Source: Cellulomonas timonensis
GTDB lineage: Bacteria; Actinomycetota; Actinomycetes; Actinomycetales; Cellulomonadaceae
NCBI RefSeq assembly: GCF_900046455.1
Contig: NZ_FCOT01000008.1
Span: 248,001 to 312,000, forward strand
Direction of reading: 5' to 3'
Length of the DNA: 64,000 nt
Below, in pieces: positions 44,689 to 53,124 of this stretch. The translations under genes were made by a program, and so were the position numbers. A model generated the notes under the pieces. The model did no database searches. It was not told where the DNA came from and saw only the letters and a program-made list of their open reading frames with translations. Positions within the stretch are counted from its first letter, which is position 1. Every line of letters begins with the position of its first letter.

Positions 44689-45322
44689 CGGGGGCCTGGT
44701 TTTCGAGTGCCCGGATGAGCCAGCGGTCCGACTCATGAACGACAATGAGGAGCGGCTTCGAAGTCACCGACTTCAGCTGCTCCGACTGCGTGTTCCCGGC
44801 GGAGTCCTTCACTGTTGTGGGCCCTTGGGTCATCTGCATCTCAACGCTGAAGGAAGATCCTGGGATCAGTTCGACGCCGCTGACATCTGCGACTGAGATC
44901 GCAGCCCCTTCGATTCTCTGGCCCAAGCCGTGCATCTCCTCAACTTTGGTCGCAATTCCCGTGCACGTCAGGCATTCGGGGTGACTGAGGGCATTCCACT
45001 CGGCGAGGTCGCCGGTGTTGTACACGTAGGGGTAGAGCTCGACGAAGTACGTGGCGGCGGCAATCGCGCCCTCGACGCTGACCTCGTCCATCGCGGTGGG
45101 GCGTTCGGGCTTGGGGGAGCGGGTAGGGCTCGGCGTCGGCGTCGGTGTGGGCGTGGCCACGACGTCGGTGCCAGTGGGGCTGGGCAGTGGGGCCCTGTCT
45201 TCGTCGGTGCACGCGGTCAGGCCGAGCGAGATGGCCAATGCCGCAGCCGCCGCCCACACGGCCGGTGGCCGGCGCCGATGCGTCTCGCGAACGTCGGGGA
45301 GCGAGCGCGGCGACGGGATCAT
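44681..45322 (-). CDS. DUF6318 family lipoprotein
   Basis: A 213-aa predicted lipoprotein. A twin-arginine-like RRRPP stretch, a hydrophobic helix and a lipobox LTAC (AAAALAISLGLTACTDEDR) are seen. A Pro/Thr/Ser-rich spacer (TPTPTPTPSPTRSPKPERP) leads to the DUF6318 domain with ATYFVELYPYVYNTGDLAEWNALSHPEC (key: YFVELYPYVYNTGD, HPECLTC) and SDRWLIRALENQAPDA at the end. Function unknown; this actinobacterial family resembles small NTF2-like accessory domains (inference). The downstream gene overlaps its stop. An alternative start a few codons further in is possible. Confidence 0.78.
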   Translation of the reverse strand: MIPSPRSLPDVRETHRRRPPAVWAAAAALAISLGLTACTDEDRAPLPSPTGTDVVATPTPTPTPSPTRSPKPERPTAMDEVSVEGAIAAATYFVELYPYVYNTGDLAEWNALSHPECLTCTGIATKVEEMHGLGQRIEGAAISVADVSGVELIPGSSFSVEMQMTQGPTTVKDSAGNTQSEQLKSVTSKPLLIVVHESDRWLIRALENQAPDA

Positions 45323-45411
45323 GCGGGTGAACCTAGCGACAACACCACATCACGGTCACCCCGCGGTCTCTGCCTGTGGACGGCGCGGCCCTGGAACCCC
45401 ACTGACATGCG

Positions 45412-45495
45412 GATGCCCGTCCGCACGGGGGGAGAGCGGACGGGCATCAGCTGACGTCCTCGTCAGGCGGCCATGTGCGAAAGGGGGGATTTCGC
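45412..45495. promoter_or_regulatory. Cluster of three perfect stem-loops upstream of hisC
   Basis: Within the 336-bp gap between the divergent DUF6318 gene and hisC lie three inverted repeats in a row. GATGCCCGTCCGC/GCGGACGGGCATC (45412-45448, 13 bp) comes first, then CTGACG-TCCT-CGTCAG (45451-45466), then GCGAAA-GGGGGGA-TTTCGC (45477-45495). A weaker pair CCGCAC/GTGCGG (45498-45532) follows. No gene is present. It may be a transcription terminator/attenuator or a small structured RNA; no His-rich leader peptide was seen. Confidence 0.55.
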
Positions 45496-45646
45496 TGCCG
45501 CACCACGAGGCTAGGCACAAGGCGGCGTGCGGTGGGTGGGACCTTCGTCATGTTCTGGCCAGCGGGCGTGCCATGCGGAGTGGAGTGGCTCGGAGGTCCG
45601 CCGTCCCATGTGGGGGACGGGTGGGGGCCCTGAAGCGGCGAGTATC

Positions 45647-45661
45647 TAGACTCGCATCGTG
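45647..45661 (+). promoter_or_regulatory. Predicted leaderless promoter of the hisC operon
   Basis: TAGACT (45647-45652, within TATCTAGACT) ends six bases before the hisC GTG; no ribosome binding site is present. Confidence 0.6.
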
Positions 45662-46774
45662 ACTGCTGACCTTGACCGCCCGTCGCTGCCGCTGCGTGCC
45701 GAGCTCGTCGGGCTCGAGCCGTACGGCGCGCCGCAGCTCGACGTGCCGCACCTGCTCAACGTGAACGAGAACCCGTACGCGCCCTCCGAGGCTGTGGTCG
45801 CCGACATCGCCCATGACGTCGCGCTGGCCGCCGCGGGCCTGAACCGCTACCCGGACCGGGACTTCGCCGCGTTGCGCGCCGACCTGGCCGGATACCTCCG
45901 CGTGGAGTCAGGCGCCGTGCTCGCACCGGAGCAGATCTGGGCCGCGAACGGGTCGAACGAGATCATGCTGCACCTGCTGCAGGCCTTTGGCGGACCTGGG
46001 CGCACGGCGTTGTCGTTCGCGCCGACCTATTCGATGTACCCGGAGTACGCGCGGGACACGAGCACCCGGTGGGTGGTCGGGCGCCGGGCTGAGGACTTCG
46101 CCGTCGACCCGCAGGCCGCTGCTGCGCTGATCGCCGCCGAGGCCCCGTCCGTGGTGCTGCTGGCCAGCCCGAACAACCCGACCGGCACTGCGCTGCCCGC
46201 CGAGACGCTCGAGGTGATCCTCGACGCCGCCGCGGGGGTGCCCGGCGGCTGTGTCGTGGTGGTCGACGAGGCCTATGGCGAGTTCCGCCGGGAGGGGACC
46301 CGCTCGGCGCTGCACCTGCTCCCCGAGCGGCCGCACCTGGTGGTCAGCCGCACCATGTCCAAGGCGTTCGGCCTGGCCGGTGCCCGAGTCGGCTACCTGG
46401 CGGCCTCGCCGCACCTGATCGACGCGCTGCGCGTGGTCCGGCTGCCGTATCACCTGTCCGCGGTGACGCAGGCCGTGGCCCGGGCCGCGCTGCGGCACGC
46501 TCCCGCGCTGATGGCGCAGGTCGGGTCGCTGCGCGCCGAGCGCGACGCGCTGGTCGAGTGGCTGCGCGGCCACGGGCTGCGGGTTGCCGAGTCCGACGCG
46601 AACTTCGTGCTGTTCGGGGTGTTCGACGACCGGCACGCGATCTGGCAGGGTCTGCTCGACCGCGGCGTGCTGATCCGCGAGACGGGACCTGAGGGGTGGC
46701 TGCGCGTGTCGATCGGCACGCCGGAGGACATGACGGCGTTCAAGGACGCCCTGGTGGAGGTGGCAGGACTGTGA
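45659..46774 (+). CDS. hisC: Histidinol-phosphate aminotransferase
   Basis: PLP-dependent aminotransferase converting imidazole acetol phosphate to histidinol phosphate (371 aa, fold type I). Seen: [36 protein letters not shown] (split as [22 protein letters not shown]), [20 protein letters not shown], and the PLP-lysine motif [21 protein letters not shown] 45659 follows a TAGACT box at leaderless distance. The stop overlaps the hisB start (GTGA). First gene of hisC-hisB-unknown-hisH-hisA-sseB. Confidence 0.96.
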   Translation: MTADLDRPSLPLRAELVGLEPYGAPQLDVPHLLNVNENPYAPSEAVVADIAHDVALAAAGLNRYPDRDFAALRADLAGYLRVESGAVLAPEQIWAANGSNEIMLHLLQAFGGPGRTALSFAPTYSMYPEYARDTSTRWVVGRRAEDFAVDPQAAAALIAAEAPSVVLLASPNNPTGTALPAETLEVILDAAAGVPGGCVVVVDEAYGEFRREGTRSALHLLPERPHLVVSRTMSKAFGLAGARVGYLAASPHLIDALRVVRLPYHLSAVTQAVARAALRHAPALMAQVGSLRAERDALVEWLRGHGLRVAESDANFVLFGVFDDRHAIWQGLLDRGVLIRETGPEGWLRVSIGTPEDMTAFKDALVEVAGL

Positions 46775-47391
46775 CCACGACGGCTGACCGTTCGGCGCGC
46801 ACGGCGCGCATCGAGCGGACCACGAGCGAGTCGAGCGTGCTCGTCGAGCTCGACCTCGACGGCACGGGCACGACGGACATCTCGACCACTGTCGGGTTCT
46901 ACGACCACATGCTCACCGCGCTCGGCAAGCACTCGCTGATCGACCTGACGGTCAAGGCGACGGGCGACACGCACATCGACGCCCACCACACCGTCGAGGA
47001 CGTCGCCATCGCGCTGGGCGAGGCGCTCCGGGTGGCGCTCGGCGACAAGAAGGGCATCTCCCGCTTCGGCGACGCGATGGTGCCCCTGGACGAGGCGCTC
47101 GCGCAGGCTGTGGTCGACGTCTCCGGGCGGCCGTACCTGGTGCACTCCGGCGAGCCCGCGGGCCAGGAGTACCACCTGATCGGCGGCCACTTCACCGGCT
47201 CGCTCACCCGCCACGTGCTGGAGTCGATCGCGCACCACGCCGGGATCTGCATCCACATGCGGGTGCTCGCCGGGCGGGACCCGCACCACATCGTGGAGGC
47301 GCAGTTCAAGGCGCTGGCCCGGGCGCTGCGCTTCGCCGTGCAGCCCGACCCGCGGGTCGAGGGCATTCCCAGCACCAAGGGCGCGCTGTGA
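46771..47391 (+). CDS. hisB: Imidazoleglycerol-phosphate dehydratase
   Basis: Mn-dependent dehydratase of histidine synthesis (206 aa, monofunctional type). Two metal-binding repeats: [17 protein letters not shown] and [17 protein letters not shown] with [27 protein letters not shown] near the N-terminus. GTG 46771 overlaps the hisC stop, and the stop overlaps the next gene. Confidence 0.97.
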   Translation: MTTTADRSARTARIERTTSESSVLVELDLDGTGTTDISTTVGFYDHMLTALGKHSLIDLTVKATGDTHIDAHHTVEDVAIALGEALRVALGDKKGISRFGDAMVPLDEALAQAVVDVSGRPYLVHSGEPAGQEYHLIGGHFTGSLTRHVLESIAHHAGICIHMRVLAGRDPHHIVEAQFKALARALRFAVQPDPRVEGIPSTKGAL

Positions 47392-47993
47392 GCGTGGACG
47401 CCCCGCGCCCCGACGGCGACGACGAGCTGCCCGAGGGCTTCTCGGTGCCGGACGACCTGTCCTCACTGGCAGGCCTCGACGCCCACTCTCCTGAGCCTGG
47501 CGCGAACGAGCCGCAGCCGACCGAGCCGTCTCCGGCGGAGCCGCCGGCTGTCGTGCCGCAGGACGAGAAGCCGCAGGTCGCGCTCGTCGTCACCCAGGTG
47601 GCCGGGGCTGAGGCTCTGGCGGCCGCATGCGCGCTGGCCAAGGTCGACGCCGACGCCATCTTCACGCCCGTCGGAGCCGTCGCGGTGCTGCGCGACCCGG
47701 CGGCGGGCCCGGCCGGGGCCGGCGCCCTCTCGGCGATGCTCAAGGCCGCGCCGGTGGTGCTGCTGGTGCGGCGGGCCGGGCGGATCAGCGCGACCCACTG
47801 GGCCAACGGCGTGCAGGGTGACGACCTGCCACCCGGGCTGGTGCTGTCGGACGCGCCACCGGAGCTGGAGCAGCTGCTGCTCGGCACGCTGACGATCGCG
47901 GACGCGGAGAACGCTGTGACCAGCGTGGGGATCTCGCGCTGGAAGGCGATGCGCCTGCTTGCCGCCGCGGCGAAGGACAACCGCCGCCGCTGA
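47388..47993 (+). CDS. Uncharacterised protein inside the his operon
   Basis: A 201-aa protein that I do not recognise. An acidic Pro/Glu-rich N-terminus of about 60 residues ([19 protein letters not shown]) precedes a compact domain. That domain contains [57 protein letters not shown] and [20 protein letters not shown]. It has no signal peptide or membrane helix. It overlaps hisB by four bases and precedes hisH by 101 bp, so it is co-expressed with histidine genes. A role linked to this pathway is only inferred from position. Confidence 0.85.
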   Translation: MSVDAPRPDGDDELPEGFSVPDDLSSLAGLDAHSPEPGANEPQPTEPSPAEPPAVVPQDEKPQVALVVTQVAGAEALAAACALAKVDADAIFTPVGAVAVLRDPAAGPAGAGALSAMLKAAPVVLLVRRAGRISATHWANGVQGDDLPPGLVLSDAPPELEQLLLGTLTIADAENAVTSVGISRWKAMRLLAAAAKDNRRR

Positions 47994-48082
47994 CGCGGGG
48001 CCGCGTCGAGGCCTGGGCGTGGGGTTGCGGGGGAACGCCCGCCCAGGCCTGGACGCCTGCCCATCCGTCCCGGCGCGACGGG

Positions 48083-48097
48083 TAGCCTGGGCCCGTG
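48083..48097 (+). promoter_or_regulatory. Predicted leaderless promoter of hisH
   Basis: TAGCCT (48083-48088) ends six bases before the hisH GTG; no ribosome binding site is seen. Confidence 0.55.
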
Positions 48098-48742
48098 CCC
48101 AGCCAGTCTCGTGTCGTCGTCCTCGACTACGGCTTCGGCAACGTGCGGTCCGCCGTGCGTGCGCTGGAGCGTGTCGGCGCCCAGGTCGAGCTCACCGCCG
48201 ACGCCCATGCGGCCACTGAGGCCGACGGTCTCATCGTGCCCGGCGTGGGCGCCTTCGCCGCCTGCATGACCGGCCTGCGTGGCGTCCACGGCGACCAGAT
48301 CGTCGACCGCCGGCTCGCGGGCGGGCGCCCGGTGCTCGGCATCTGCGTCGGCATGCAGGTCATGTTCGCCTCGGGGGACGAGCACGGCGTGCGGGCCGAC
48401 GGGCTCGGCGAGTGGCCCGGTGTGGTGGACCGCCTCGAGGCCGAGGTCGTCCCGCACATGGGCTGGTCGACTGTCGACGTGCCCACTGGGTCGACGCTAT
48501 TCGCTGGGATCGAGCACGAGCGCTTCTACTTCGTGCACTCCTACGCCGCGCGCTCCTTCCCGCTGGCGGAGTCGGTGGACGCGGAGCGGTTCGCCGCCCC
48601 GTTGGTGACCTGGTCCGAGCACGGCGGGCGGTTCGTCGCCGCCGTGGAGAACGGCCCGCTGGCGGCGACGCAGTTCCACCCGGAGAAGTCCGGGGACGCC
48701 GGCGCCGAGCTGCTGCGCAACTGGGTCGCCTCGCTGCGCTGA
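48095..48742 (+). CDS. hisH: Imidazole glycerol phosphate synthase subunit HisH (glutaminase)
   Basis: Glutamine amidotransferase subunit that feeds ammonia to HisF (215 aa). Seen: [21 protein letters not shown] near the N-terminus, the oxyanion region [11 protein letters not shown], the nucleophile Cys in [11 protein letters not shown], and the catalytic His/Glu in [10 protein letters not shown]. The partner gene hisF is not in this window; hisA follows 83 bp downstream. Confidence 0.96.
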   Translation: MPSQSRVVVLDYGFGNVRSAVRALERVGAQVELTADAHAATEADGLIVPGVGAFAACMTGLRGVHGDQIVDRRLAGGRPVLGICVGMQVMFASGDEHGVRADGLGEWPGVVDRLEAEVVPHMGWSTVDVPTGSTLFAGIEHERFYFVHSYAARSFPLAESVDAERFAAPLVTWSEHGGRFVAAVENGPLAATQFHPEKSGDAGAELLRNWVASLR

Positions 48743-48825
48743 CGGCGCGCCACCATCTAGACCATGACCGGCCCACGGGCCGACGCCACGCACTGGCGCA
48801 CCACGCGCCGCCGAGAGAGGACACC

Positions 48826-49566
48826 ATGACCGATCGCCTGGAGCTGCTGCCCGCCGTCGACGTCGCCGCTGGGCAGGCCGTGCGCCTGGTCCAGGGAGCC
48901 GCCGGCTCTGAGACGGGCTACGGGGACCCGCTTGCCGCCGCGCTCGACTGGCACGCCGGCGGCGCGGAGTGGATCCACTTGGTGGACCTGGACGCGGCGT
49001 TCGGGCGCGGCTCGAACGCGCCGCTGCTCGCCGACGTCACCGCGGACCTCGCGGGCAAGGGCGTCAAGGTCGAGCTGTCGGGCGGCATCCGGGATGACGA
49101 GTCGCTCGAGCGTGCCCTGGCGATGGGCGCCACCCGCGTGAACCTGGGCACCGCCGCCCTCGAGGACCCGGAGTGGACCGCGAAGGTCATCGCAAGCCAC
49201 GGCGCGGCCATCGCGGTGGGCCTCGACGTGCGCGGCACGACGCTGGCCGCGCGTGGCTGGACGCAGGAGGGCGGGGACCTGTGGGAGGTGCTCGCACGCC
49301 TCGACGCCGCCGGCTGCGCCCGCTATGTGCTCACGGACGTCACCAAGGACGGCACGCTGCGCGGCCCGAACCTGGAGCTGCTGCGTGAGGTCTGCGAGCG
49401 GACGTCCGCCCCGGTCGTGGCGTCGGGCGGTGTCTCGAGCCTCGCGGACATCGAGGCGCTGCGGACGCTGGTGCCGCTCGGCGTCGAGGGCGCGATCGTG
49501 GGCAAGGCCCTGTACGCCGGCGCCTTCACCCTCCCCGAGGCCCTGGACATCGCCGGACGGCCGTGA
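48826..49566 (+). CDS. hisA: Phosphoribosyl isomerase HisA (PriA-like)
   Basis: A (beta/alpha)8 isomerase of 246 aa that converts ProFAR to PRFAR. Actinobacterial PriA enzymes also do the TrpF reaction; whether this one does cannot be told by eye. Seen: [20 protein letters not shown] with the first catalytic Asp, [44 protein letters not shown], and the second catalytic Asp in [18 protein letters not shown] 48826 follows GAGAGAGGACACC. It overlaps the stop of a possible 21-codon upstream ORF (48764-48829). Confidence 0.95.
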   Translation: MTDRLELLPAVDVAAGQAVRLVQGAAGSETGYGDPLAAALDWHAGGAEWIHLVDLDAAFGRGSNAPLLADVTADLAGKGVKVELSGGIRDDESLERALAMGATRVNLGTAALEDPEWTAKVIASHGAAIAVGLDVRGTTLAARGWTQEGGDLWEVLARLDAAGCARYVLTDVTKDGTLRGPNLELLREVCERTSAPVVASGGVSSLADIEALRTLVPLGVEGAIVGKALYAGAFTLPEALDIAGRP

Positions 49567-50312
49567 CCGTGGCCGGTCGTGAGCTGCCCCCGTCGTCGCC
49601 GTTCGCGAGCGACGACGGGACGTGCGACGCGGCGCTCGCAGCCGTGCTGGACGACCATGCCCGAGGCCACAACCGCGTGGCGGAGGTCGTGGAGGCCCTC
49701 GCGGGGACGCGGGTGCTGGTGCCGGTGCTCGCCGTGCTCGACGCCGCGGGCGTCGTCGAGCACGACGGGCGCCAGCACACAGTCGACAAGGAGGCCTCCA
49801 CCGGGATCGTCGCGCTGCGGGCCCCCGACGGGCGCACGGCGTTGCCGGTGTTCACCTCGGTGGCCAGCATGGCGGCCTGGCGAGCCGACGCCCGGCCCGT
49901 CCCCTCGGAGGTCGCGCGCGCCGCGCTGTCGGCCGTGAGCGAGGGCTGGGAGCTGCTCGTGCTGGACCCGGGCGGGCCCGTCACCGTCCTCATCCCGCGG
50001 CCTGCCGTCTGGGCTCTGGCGCGGCAGGAGCAGTGGCGCCCCGCGGTGGGCGCGACGCCGGAAGGGCTCGAGGTGGACGGCGAGGTGCGCGACGCGGTGC
50101 GGAGGGCGCTCTCGCAGATCGGCGAGGTGCGCGCTGCCGACGCGGAGCCGGGCCGTCGCGCCGAGGTCGCGGTGGTGCTCGGCGTCGTTCCCGGGCTCGA
50201 CCGCACTCGCCTGGACGCGGTCCTGGCGCAGGTCAACGACGCGCTCGCCGCGGACGAGACCATCGCGGCGCGGGTGGACTCGGTTGAGCTCCGACTGCGC
50301 GCCGCGGGCTGA
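49563..50312 (+). CDS. SseB family protein
   Basis: A 249-aa protein with an SseB N-terminal domain: [13 protein letters not shown] and a domain with [23 protein letters not shown] (key: [13 protein letters not shown]), and a C-terminal SseB-like half ([20 protein letters not shown]). Function is unclear. It commonly sits at the end of actinobacterial his operons, as here, overlapping the hisA stop by four bases (GTGA). Confidence 0.88.
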   Translation: MTVAGRELPPSSPFASDDGTCDAALAAVLDDHARGHNRVAEVVEALAGTRVLVPVLAVLDAAGVVEHDGRQHTVDKEASTGIVALRAPDGRTALPVFTSVASMAAWRADARPVPSEVARAALSAVSEGWELLVLDPGGPVTVLIPRPAVWALARQEQWRPAVGATPEGLEVDGEVRDAVRRALSQIGEVRAADAEPGRRAEVAVVLGVVPGLDRTRLDAVLAQVNDALAADETIAARVDSVELRLRAAG

Positions 50313-50352
50313 GTCAGTGCCTGTGAGTCAGCGCCTGCGAGTCAGCGCCGGC
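50311..50352. repeat. Three imperfect 14-bp tandem repeats across two convergent stop codons
   Basis: GAGTCAGTGCCTGT, GAGTCAGCGCCTGC and GAGTCAGCGCCGGC follow each other exactly. They overlap the TGA of the SseB gene and the stop codon of the GerW-like gene on the other strand. Probably slippage-generated; no terminator stem is evident. Confidence 0.8.
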
Positions 50353-50734
50353 GGCGCCGGCCCAGCACCCAGGCGACGCTCAGCACCGTGATGCCCACCA
50401 CTGCGACCGCCTGACCGCCGAGGATGACGCGGTTGAGGTCGAGCGCAGGGCGCCAGTGCACACCGGCGCTGTCGATCACGTACACGCCGAGCGGCTTGAC
50501 GCGCGCGGCATACCCGCCGCCACCGCCCTGGCCGCCGGCCTCGCCGCGCTCCGCGTTCTTGGTGTCGAGCTGGCCGGTGCCGAAGCCGGAGCCTGTGCCG
50601 CCGAGCAGCCGGGCCACCGGGATCACCGTCGTGCCGGCGTGCTCGTAGGGCTCGCCGAACACCCGGTCGACGTTGAGCGTGTCGCTCACCGCCTGCGTCA
50701 CACCCGACGGGTCGAACTCGTGGTCCTGCGGCAT
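50342..50734 (-). CDS. GerW (YtfJ) family protein with C-terminal membrane helix
   Basis: A 130-aa protein related to the sporulation protein YtfJ/GerW family, which is widespread in non-sporulating Actinobacteria with unknown function. Seen: VFGEPYEHAGTTVIPVARLLGG, a glycine-rich loop (GGQGGGGGYAARVKPLGVYVI), and a C-terminal membrane helix VILGGQAVAVVGITVLSVAWVL ending in RRRRR. ATG 50734 has AGGAG upstream. Confidence 0.85.
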   Translation of the reverse strand: MPQDHEFDPSGVTQAVSDTLNVDRVFGEPYEHAGTTVIPVARLLGGTGSGFGTGQLDTKNAERGEAGGQGGGGGYAARVKPLGVYVIDSAGVHWRPALDLNRVILGGQAVAVVGITVLSVAWVLGRRRRR

Positions 50735-50775
50735 GGTGTCTCCTGCTTCTTCGCGAGGCTGGTGGCTCTGGGTGG

Positions 50776-51522
50776 TCAGGACGAGGTGCAGGACTCGGAG
50801 TCCACGAACGAGGTGTCGTCAGCAAGCATCGCGCGCAACGTGCTGACTGGCACCACGAAGCTCATGCCCGTCGAGTTCTTCGCGTAGACGACGCCGATGA
50901 CGCGGCCCTCGGAGTCGAGCGCCGCCGAGCCGGAGCTCCCCGGCTCCACGGCGGCGTCGGTGATGAGCACCTCGCCGAGGTTCTCGTTGAGCGGGTCGGT
51001 GGTGGTGCCGATGACATGGCCGCTGGTGACCGTGAGCTGGCCGCCCAGCGGGTAGCCGACCACCGTCACCTCGTCACCCGTCGTCGGGTCATCCTCTGCC
51101 AGCACCGGAGCCGCGGGCAGGGGCTCGGCGGTCCGCACCACTGCGAGGTCCGCGAGTCCCGCGATGCTGGAGGCCGTGACCGCGATGTCCCGCCCGTCGT
51201 AGGTGCTGACCTGCAGGTCGGCCGAGTCGGCCACGACGTGCCGGTTGGTGATCAGCGTCGACTCGTCGAGCGCGAAGCCCGAACCCGTGGACAGTGACGA
51301 GCAGCCGACGTTGCGGATGCGCACCGCCATCCGCTGCGCCGCGTCGAACCCGTCGACGGACAGGTTGCCCGTCTGGGTCGGCTCGGTGACCGGGGCGTGC
51401 GACGGCACGAGGTCGGTTGGCACGGGCCCCGGGATGGCCGGCAGCACACCGCACCCCGCGATCAGCACCGCGGACAGCACGACGCCAGCCGACAGCCCGA
51501 CCGTCGCGCGGTGCGATCTCAT
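50776..51522 (-). CDS. Secreted trypsin-like serine protease, lipoprotein
   Basis: A 248-aa predicted exported protease. Hydrophobic leader with lipobox IAGC (VVLSAVLIAGCGVLP), Pro-rich spacer, then a chymotrypsin-fold domain. Catalytic His is in LITNRHVVADSADL, Asp in GLADLAVVRT, and Ser in AAVEPGSSGSAALD, the latter like HtrA/DegP-type enzymes but without a PDZ domain. Likely acts in the cell envelope on misfolded or specific proteins (inference). ATG 51522 overlaps the stop of the upstream coiled-coil gene (ATGA). Confidence 0.88.
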   Translation of the reverse strand: MRSHRATVGLSAGVVLSAVLIAGCGVLPAIPGPVPTDLVPSHAPVTEPTQTGNLSVDGFDAAQRMAVRIRNVGCSSLSTGSGFALDESTLITNRHVVADSADLQVSTYDGRDIAVTASSIAGLADLAVVRTAEPLPAAPVLAEDDPTTGDEVTVVGYPLGGQLTVTSGHVIGTTTDPLNENLGEVLITDAAVEPGSSGSAALDSEGRVIGVVYAKNSTGMSFVVPVSTLRAMLADDTSFVDSESCTSS

Positions 51523-52511
51523 CGGCCGAGCACCTCCTGCAGCGCCGTGTTGGCGTCCGTGGCGGCCTCGCACACCCGGGTGACGTCGGTGCGGAACCGG
51601 GTCAGGTCGGTCGCGTCGTAGAGCGTGGGGTCCTGCATGTACTCGATCAGCTTGTTCTGCCCGTCGACGCAGGACGTGAGCGCCGTCGTGACCTTGCGCG
51701 CCGCCTCGGACACCTTCTCCTGGTAGTCCACGACGCGCTGCTGCACCTCGCGGTCATCCCCGAGCTGGGCCTTCTCGTCGGCGAGCTCGGTGATGCGGTT
51801 CTGCGCCGCGCCGAGCTGGGCGCGTGTGCCGTCGAGCTCGGCGAGCGCTCCGGCGAGGTCATCGCGCGCCTGGGCGAGCTCGTGGCCGGTGAGCCGTGCG
51901 ACCTGCTCCCACTCGGCGTTGCGCTGCTCCAGCGCCCGGGCGGCCACCAGTAGGTAGGTGCTCAGCGCGATCAGGACGGCGAGCGCCAACGTGACGACGA
52001 CCATCGTCCAGGGCCGGCGCTGATGCCGCGTCGCGTCGGCCAGGGCCAACGAGGGAGGCGGTGCGGCGCCTGCGGGCGTGCCTCCGTCGGCGGCCTCCGG
52101 GGGCATGAACAGTGAGGGCGGGGGAGGAGGGGGCAGGATCGGCGCGGTGACGCTCGCGGCCGCGACGGCGCGCGGTGTGGGCGCGGGATCAGTGGCCAGG
52201 ACGGGGTCGGCCACCGCGGGCACGGCGTCGGTCACCGCTGCGGGGTCGGTCGGCGCTGCGGGGTCGGCCGCCGGGAGTGGATCGGCCACGGGCGCGATCG
52301 GATCGGCCTCGGCGAGCGACCTCGTGTCGGTGCGCGGGTCCAGCGGGGCGGCGAGCCTGTCCAGCCGTTCCTGGGAGGAGTCGTCGACGGGGGGCGCCTG
52401 GTCGCCGGGCTGCTCGGCCCGCGGGACGTCGGGCGTGCCGTCGACGTGCGTGTCCAGGGGCCCGGCGCCGCCGATGGCGTCGTCGTCGGCCGTCCCCAGG
52501 TCGTTCGTCAC
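51519..52511 (-). CDS. Membrane-anchored coiled-coil protein, uncharacterised
   Basis: A 330-aa protein not recognised. N-terminal half is acidic, Asp/Pro/Ala-rich and low complexity (ADPAAPTDPAAVTDAVPAVA). A single membrane helix follows at WTMVVVTLALAVLIALSTYL. The extracytoplasmic part starts with a coiled coil (LTGHELAQARDDLAGALAEL, then LGAAQNRITELADEKAQLGD) and ends with a small helical region containing two Cys (TSCVDGQNKL and TRVCEAATDA). It is co-transcribed with the serine protease and may act with it (inference). The start is uncertain: GTG 52511 or GTG 52544, neither with a good ribosome binding site. Confidence 0.7.
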   Translation of the reverse strand: MTNDLGTADDDAIGGAGPLDTHVDGTPDVPRAEQPGDQAPPVDDSSQERLDRLAAPLDPRTDTRSLAEADPIAPVADPLPAADPAAPTDPAAVTDAVPAVADPVLATDPAPTPRAVAAASVTAPILPPPPPPSLFMPPEAADGGTPAGAAPPPSLALADATRHQRRPWTMVVVTLALAVLIALSTYLLVAARALEQRNAEWEQVARLTGHELAQARDDLAGALAELDGTRAQLGAAQNRITELADEKAQLGDDREVQQRVVDYQEKVSEAARKVTTALTSCVDGQNKLIEYMQDPTLYDATDLTRFRTDVTRVCEAATDANTALQEVLGR

Positions 52512-52610
52512 GCAGCACAGGATAGGGGGCTGGCCAGGCGACACGCCGGGTGGCGCCGCCGATGGCGCGGCTCAGGGCGCGTCAGCGGCGCGCGGGCGCG
52601 TCTCCGCAGG

Positions 52611-53039
52611 TCAACTGACGGGACCGGTGAACTTCTCCCCGGGACCCTCGCCGGGCGCGTCGGGGAAGGGCGACGCCTCACGGAAGGCGAGCTGCAGGGA
52701 GCGCAGCCCGTCGCGGAGCGAGCGCGCGTGCTGGTTGCCCAGATCCGGCGCCGACGCGGTGACGAGCGCGGCGAGCGCGGTGATGAGCTTGCGGGCCTCG
52801 TCGAGGTCGAGGTGCTCGGCGGCGGGCGATCCGGGGAGGTCCTCGGCCAGCCCGCACTTGACGGCAGCCGCGCTCATGAGGTGGACGGCGGCGGTGGTGA
52901 TGACCTCGACCGCGGCGACGTCGGCGATGTCGCGCGTCGCGGCGCCCGCGTCGTCGTGGGCGTGGCGGCCGCCGCGCTGATCGGCCTGCTGGTCGGCCTG
53001 CGGCGCCGGGGCGGTCATGTGGTCGGGCTGCTCGGGCAT
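52611..53039 (-). CDS. DUF1844 domain protein
   Basis: A 142-aa soluble protein. The DUF1844 domain is seen as DIADVAAVEVITTAAVHLMSAAAVKCGL (key: VITTAAVHLMSAAAVKCGLA) and LDLDEARKLITALAALVTAS. It has an Ala/His/Gln-rich N-terminus. Function unknown; in Actinobacteria the gene is usually found close to infC, as here (about 2.5 kb away, with catalase genes inserted). ATG 53039 has GAGAGG upstream. Confidence 0.85.
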   Translation of the reverse strand: MPEQPDHMTAPAPQADQQADQRGGRHAHDDAGAATRDIADVAAVEVITTAAVHLMSAAAVKCGLAEDLPGSPAAEHLDLDEARKLITALAALVTASAPDLGNQHARSLRDGLRSLQLAFREASPFPDAPGEGPGEKFTGPVS

Positions 53040-53076
53040 GGGCCAGATCCTCTCATCCCCGCGCGCCTGCGCACGC

Positions 53077-53111
53077 CGAGGGCCCCGCACCTGAGTGGTG
53101 CGGGGCCCTCG
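53077..53111 (-). terminator. Terminator hairpin after katA
   Basis: CGAGGGCCCCGCAC pairs perfectly with GTGCGGGGCCCTCG (14 bp) around a 7-nt loop, 14 bp past the catalase stop in the minus direction. Confidence 0.85.
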
Positions 53112-53124
53112 GCTCGAGCGGTCG

